Source: Rotaria socialis
Taxonomy: Eukaryota; Rotifera; Eurotatoria; Philodinida; Philodinidae
DNA length: 64,000 nt
NCBI GenBank assembly: GCA_905331475.1
Contig: CAJNYU010001911.1
Coordinates: 39,953-103,952, forward strand
Direction of reading: 5' to 3'
Part shown: in pieces, positions 59,681-64,000 of the stretch
How the letters are laid out: each line of letters starts with the position of its first letter
How positions within the stretch are numbered: the first letter of the stretch is position 1
Notes under the pieces: model-generated
Told to the model about the DNA's origin: nothing
Databases searched by the model: none
The model's input: the letters and a program-made list of their open reading frames with translations, nothing else
Program-made: the position numbers and the translations under genes

Positions 59681-61456
59681 TTTCTTATTCTACGGATATT
59701 TTTTACAGTGTTCTCATAGTAGTCCTAGGATGCTAAAGAACAATTGTAAAAATATTTCATAGTTTCAAACGATAGATGCATCGTTTTTATAACTTTTAAG
59801 ATTAAGAAAAGTTCTATATCATTAAATTTCTTTTTCTTACACTTGGCAGTACTTGCTGTCTGAAAATGTGCATATTTCGATTTTTTGATTTAGTATTGAT
59901 ATTTTGAATGATTCTGCTTGACTTCTTTCAGCCGCTAATTATATATGCTGTAATTTTGTTAAGCTATCAAGAAAAAACTTTAGGATGTTCCTAAATTGCT
60001 ATACATGTATTGCATCATAAATCATTTTTTAGATTATTCTCATGAGAATGTGAATATTTATTTTTGAAGTACAAATCCAAATCCGCAAGCTAAATTTCTT
60101 CTTCCTCTTGTTTTCAGTGAGTGATAAAATCAAGTATCGAATCGCGGTATGAGTTTATTGATTTGATTTTTATCTCAATTTAAAATAGGTGCAAAATATT
60201 TTAACAAATAGAATCCTAGTCCGTTGAAATAGAATAATCGAAAGGTCGAGCAGAGGCTTAATGTCTCGTTTCCTAGTTACAGTCAGCATCGATTTTTTTT
60301 TAAAGAAACTCGTCACTTGAAATCACAGAGAAATAAATTTTATAGAGATAAGAATTTATTTCGCTTTGTCACCACTCCATCGCCTACTCGCTTACTTTCT
60401 ATATGTAGTTCTTTTTAATAAAATTCATTTTATTGCGCGTTTTGAGAAGCATGAAAAATGGAGCTAGAGCAAATAGAGAAGATAAATGCTGTCATATCGT
60501 AAAATACAGATAAGAAGTCATCAGGAAAAAAATAGGCAAACGATGTAGGTAGTAAGAACAACAACACTATTTATTTCGAATTCTGGTTCGTGGTGAGTAA
60601 AACATTAGAAGATTGAACTATCTCTCTGTTATTACACTAAACACATGAATAGTAGAATGATGAAAGAAAGAAGAAGTTAAAGACTATTTTATGTGAATTT
60701 GTGGTCAAACCTGCGATTTTACTCAATGATGTAATTACAACATTTTGCTTCTTATTCAGTAACTATTTTTATACATCAATCAGTCATGTTCAACATGCTA
60801 TAAACAAACCCAAAATTTCATTTTTTTTTCTATGAAAACTAATGGGACATCATAGTTCTAGTTTTCACTAAACCAGATTAGGATGAACTCATTTTGAATT
60901 CGATAAACTGTCTCAATTGACTGAAAACTAAAACTTCCATATTTTTTTATGAATAGAAAGTTTTAGCCAGCAGTTATAAATTCTTGTCGGGTCGGCACTA
61001 ACTTTAATACAGGGTGTCTTTTGATCATAGGTGTGTGGAAAATCTATTGCCCAGCACACATAAGGTTAGGAATTTATACTATAAAATTTTTTTTCAGGTG
61101 GCACCGAGGTAGAATGAGTAGAAAAAAATTCCTGAAGTATAGACCAGTGAATATAAGTTTTTGAAACTAGAGTAGTAATGAGATTTAAATGGATTTGTGA
61201 ATCTTTTTTTACATAAAAGCAACAGAAGAAGTTTTTTCTTCGTTGAAATTATGAAAAACAATGAATACACATTATTCTTACGAACATATTCTAACTTAAA
61301 AATACTTGTTGAAGTGAATATTCAAAAACAATAGAAAATATGAACACTATAATATTGAATTGATATTATATAACTTCCTTGTATTTCGAAGAAACTTTGC
61401 ATCTATGATATGTACACTATATATTTACTTCTTTTCATATATTTCTGTCTTTTCCT
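59681..61456. other. Long AT-rich intergenic region
   Basis: No open frame of note, no recognised element. Only simple AT-rich sequence seen. Confidence 0.5.
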
Positions 61457-61509
61457 TGTGGGTGTGGGTGCGAGTATTAGTCAGTAAAAAATACTCACAC
61501 TTACACCCC
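61457..61509. repeat. Telomere-like repeat hairpin
   Basis: TGTGGGTGTGGGTGCGAGTA (61457-61476) pairs imperfectly with TACTCACACTTACACCCC (61492-61509) around a short loop. Third telomere-like hairpin of the window type, about 350 bases before the ADP-ribosyltransferase gene. Confidence 0.7.
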
Positions 61510-61859
61510 AAAATGCTGTAATAGTAATCAAATTCTGTTTGAAATGATTGCTAAAAAGTCTTTTATTCGAAAGTTTCTGAATCGACAGAAGAAATTCCCG
61601 TAGTAGCTATCTTCGAGACTGATGTTTCAAACAGTATATGGCATGAAACTAAATCTTGTTTTCTTACTTTTAACAACTGGAATATTTTATTTATTTGATT
61701 ATTACTAATCATAATAATCAATAATAAAAAGGACTTGTAGACGCACTTATTATCTTGAAGAAAAATAGATTGATATTGCAGAGAACAACATTATAAAAAT
61801 CTGTTCTCGTTTTACTTTTCAGATATTAATTATCGTAAAGTATTTTCTTTCTAATAACC

Positions 61860-63149
61860 ATGGCTACAGCAGCAGGAGGAGGAGAAGAAGCGACAATACA
61901 ACGTATATTACGTATAACTGACATTGCTGACGAACCACTTCGATTCATCGCACCCATTGGTGGCTATGAAGAAATGCCACTGGTTTCACTTGAAAAGGCT
62001 GTCGAACCACTTGTTTCTATTCTACCAGCTGTACAAAGTCATGCATATGTTGCTAAACAGATGTGTGACAGTCCTGCCGATGGATTGACAACAGATGAAT
62101 CTGCTTCCATTATGCTATACACCATGGGATGGGAGCCACTCAACAAATGCCTTTATGTAGTTTTGAATGATACATTACGATCATCTGAACGACAACAGAA
62201 GCTTAAACCATGGTATTTATTTTTGAGACTATTTCTTAGTGCACTCTTTCGTCTGCCACTACTGCCTAAAATTGCATACCGAGGGGTCAGACTAGATCTA
62301 AGTAAACGCTATACGGAAGGGAAGACAATCGTTTGGTGGGGATTTTCGTCCTGCACAACAGCTGTCAGTGTTCTGCAATCAGAACAATTTTTGGGAATGA
62401 CAGGGACAAGAACAATGTTTACTTTACAATGTCAATCAGCTAGAAATATTCGAAATCATTCATACTTTCCAGCTGAAGATGAAGTACTTCTTATGGCTGC
62501 AACTCAATTCAAAGTAATGGGTTGTCTTAAGCAAGGTAATCTTCATATTATTCAATTGGAAGAAACAACGCCACCTTTTCCACTTCTACAACCGGTACCT
62601 ATTACTGGTTCATTATCAATTCATTCCAATCCACCTGGTGAGTTCGAAAGATAATAAAAATATAATGTTTATTTAATAGATATAGTACTACCTATATTAA
62701 GTATTGCTTTAAATTTGTTCGAGCTTTGGTGAAATTAAGAATATATAACTGATGTTTCTTTTTTATTACAGATGATTCGAAAACGACTTCGCTTCACATA
62801 AGTAAAGAAAAATCAAAAAAACATATAAACAAATCTCAAGTAAATCAAACTATTTTCTATTGGCTTCTAAGGTTAACACTTATATCATTCTATTTATAGA
62901 TTGATACACATGAAACAGCTGCCAGTACTAGCAAAAAGACAGGAATAAATTCGATCACTGGACAAGTAAGATCATAGATACTTAAAAGAACAAAAAAAAG
63001 ATTAATGAAATATCTCATTGTTTCAGATGTCTGCTGTAAAAATTAGTGCTTCAATTAATGAAGGTAAGATATTGCTGTTTTATTGTCTTGATTAGTATGG
63101 ACTATGTGAATATAACTATTTGCATTTGTCAGGTACGATGTACTCATAG
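61860..63149 (+). CDS. ADP-ribosyltransferase, ARTC (arginine-type, R-S-E) family
   Basis: Exons 61860-62637, 62772-62839, 62900-62965, 63027-63063, 63133-63149, all in phase; 321 residues. ARTC enzymes move ADP-ribose from NAD+ to arginine of target proteins. The triad is visible: R in AYRGVRLD (about 140-142), the FSSCTT strand (S-T-S-like, about 162), and the glutamates E206-D-E208 in FPAEDEVLLMAAT, the E-x-E that favours arginine as acceptor. DESASIMLYTMGW and LNKCLYVVLNDTLRS fit the helices before it. There is no signal peptide or GPI signal, so an intracellular protein is likely. The C-terminal approximately 60 residues, from four tiny exons, are Lys/Ser/Thr-rich. Such genes are many in rotifers; their targets are unknown. 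ATG 61860 opens a Gly/Glu-rich start with no upstream in-frame codons needed. Confidence 0.85.
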
Positions 63150-63349
63150 GAAAAACTCGCATAGGTCATATCATCACTTTTTAAGAGAATCTGCTGCTGC
63201 TCTCTTATATTTAGCAAATCTAACATAACTTCTTACTCGATTCGAATTAAAAGATTCGACCAAAGAGATTAAAGATGTATCGAAGTGGTATACACACCGG
63301 AAAATTTTTATTATCGATATTTAAGTCTTTGGATCTCGATTTCTGAGAA

Positions 63350-63396
63350 GGGTGTGGGTGTGGGTGTACTTTTTTTCTTAGCCCACACCCACGCCC
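63350..63396. repeat. Telomere-like repeat hairpin
   Basis: GGGTGTGGGTGTGGGTGT (63350-63367), 14-base T-rich loop, then CCCACACCCACGCCC (63382-63396). Same build as 12458-12496. Confidence 0.8.
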
Positions 63397-63830
63397 TATG
63401 CTCCCCCTAGAGACTTGAGCTTGTGCCACCCAGGCTCTTTTCAATATACGTTTTAATAAAAACTGGTGAAATAATAGAACATGAAATATATGCTTGTTAT
63501 ACTTTTTCAAAAGCAACAAAATCTGAAACAAAAAGGCCTTAGCTGTTCTAACTCATTTGATACGAAAGTTATCCGAGAGATTATGCATGAATACTATTTA
63601 TTCATCATTTATCTAGACAACTTTGAGTTAACGATTCTTTTTACAACTATATGATATTGAATCACTGTGGGGGTTAAATTGACCTAGTTATAACTCGAGT
63701 TATAATATTCAACCCTAGTTATAATCAACTAACTAATTCAACTTGATCAAGTCTTTGATTCGTTGTTTCAATAAATTAAGTAGGTATTTTAATTATTTTG
63801 ATCTATAAGATAGATAAAATGAAACTAATT

Positions 63831-63844
63831 GTGGGTGTGGGTGT
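63831..63844 (+). repeat. Telomere-like tract without a partner arm
   Basis: GTGGGTGTGGGTGT followed by AATTTTTTTC; the complementary arm found at other sites is absent, so this may be half of the hairpin type. Confidence 0.7.
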
Positions 63845-64000
63845 AATTTTTTTCTTGATTAGAGAAATGCTTATTTATATGATTTTATTCATATTGATGA
63901 CTGAGAAATCGAGATTTGCTTAAAAGAAATAGGTATTACTGATTCGTGCCATCTTATCATAGTACCAATTTGTCTATGGATAGTTTCAAAGCATGATATG

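Larger units (their letters stand above)
63150..64000. other. Intergenic to window end, telomere-like tracts
   Basis: No gene recognised. Contains the telomere-like hairpin 63350-63396 and a single tract at 63831-63844. Confidence 0.5.

Noticed and set aside
1..64000. CRISPR arrays, rRNA genes, tRNA genes and bacterial-type operons
   Set aside because: No regular spacer-repeat array, rRNA core or convincing cloverleaf was seen; genes are intron-bearing and eukaryotic. A tRNAscan run would settle the tRNA question.

Overview
This window is AT-rich nuclear DNA from a small-genome animal, most likely a bdelloid rotifer. The reasons are short GT-AG introns (mostly 45-80 nt), clearly metazoan genes (DLGAP/SAPAP, a collagen XV/XVIII-type endostatin protein, a FoxB-type forkhead fragment, histidine decarboxylase), carbohydrate-enzyme fragments of the kind bdelloids carry from horizontal transfer (GH78, GH13), and many short TGTGGG/CCCACA tracts, the telomeric repeat unit known in bdelloids. 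The species call is inference; no database was searched. Exon models below were built by hand from GT-AG sites, reading phase and family conservation.

Layout. 1-7.6 kb: minus-strand gene of unknown function with two possible first exons. 9.3-10.1 kb: secreted DsbA-like thioredoxin-fold protein. 10.6-11.7 kb: a MITE-like hairpin element and a small secreted-protein gene flanked by perfect 119-bp inverted repeats next to an N. 12.4-13.3 kb: 3' fragment of an alpha-L-rhamnosidase. 13.5-15.3 kb: TAF6. 16.1 kb: C-terminal part of a FoxB-like gene. 18.6-18.9 kb (minus): stand-alone TDP-43 N-terminal-like domain. 20.6-22.3 kb: ALG5. 24.0-27.1 kb: histidine decarboxylase. 28.8-36.5 kb: full-length ABCA transporter in 28 exons. 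38.7-43.2 kb: DLGAP. 44.1-47.0 kb: short multiplexin-like collagen, converging with a low-complexity gene (47.0-48.8 kb, minus) so that their stop codons overlap. 50.3-52.3 kb: VDAC with two additional in-frame cassette exons.

From 53 kb onward the character changes. There is a decayed GH13 glycosidase, an inverted-repeat element, a 5'-truncated LINE with target-site duplication, an approximately 0.9-kb element built almost wholly of AATTCC/GGAATT palindromes with 34-bp terminal inverted repeats and a telomere-like core, an inverted pair of hammerhead-ribozyme-like motifs suggesting Penelope-type retroelement ends, a run of CATAAACCC repeats, and finally an arginine-specific-type ADP-ribosyltransferase gene (61.9-63.1 kb) followed by telomere-like hairpins.

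The genes are mostly unrelated housekeeping and neural/signalling genes, and no operon-like logic is visible. The parts most worth attention are the VDAC cassette exons, the AATTCC/telomere-like element, the dispersed telomere-repeat hairpins beside truncated genes, the hammerhead-like pair and the single-domain TDP-43-like gene.
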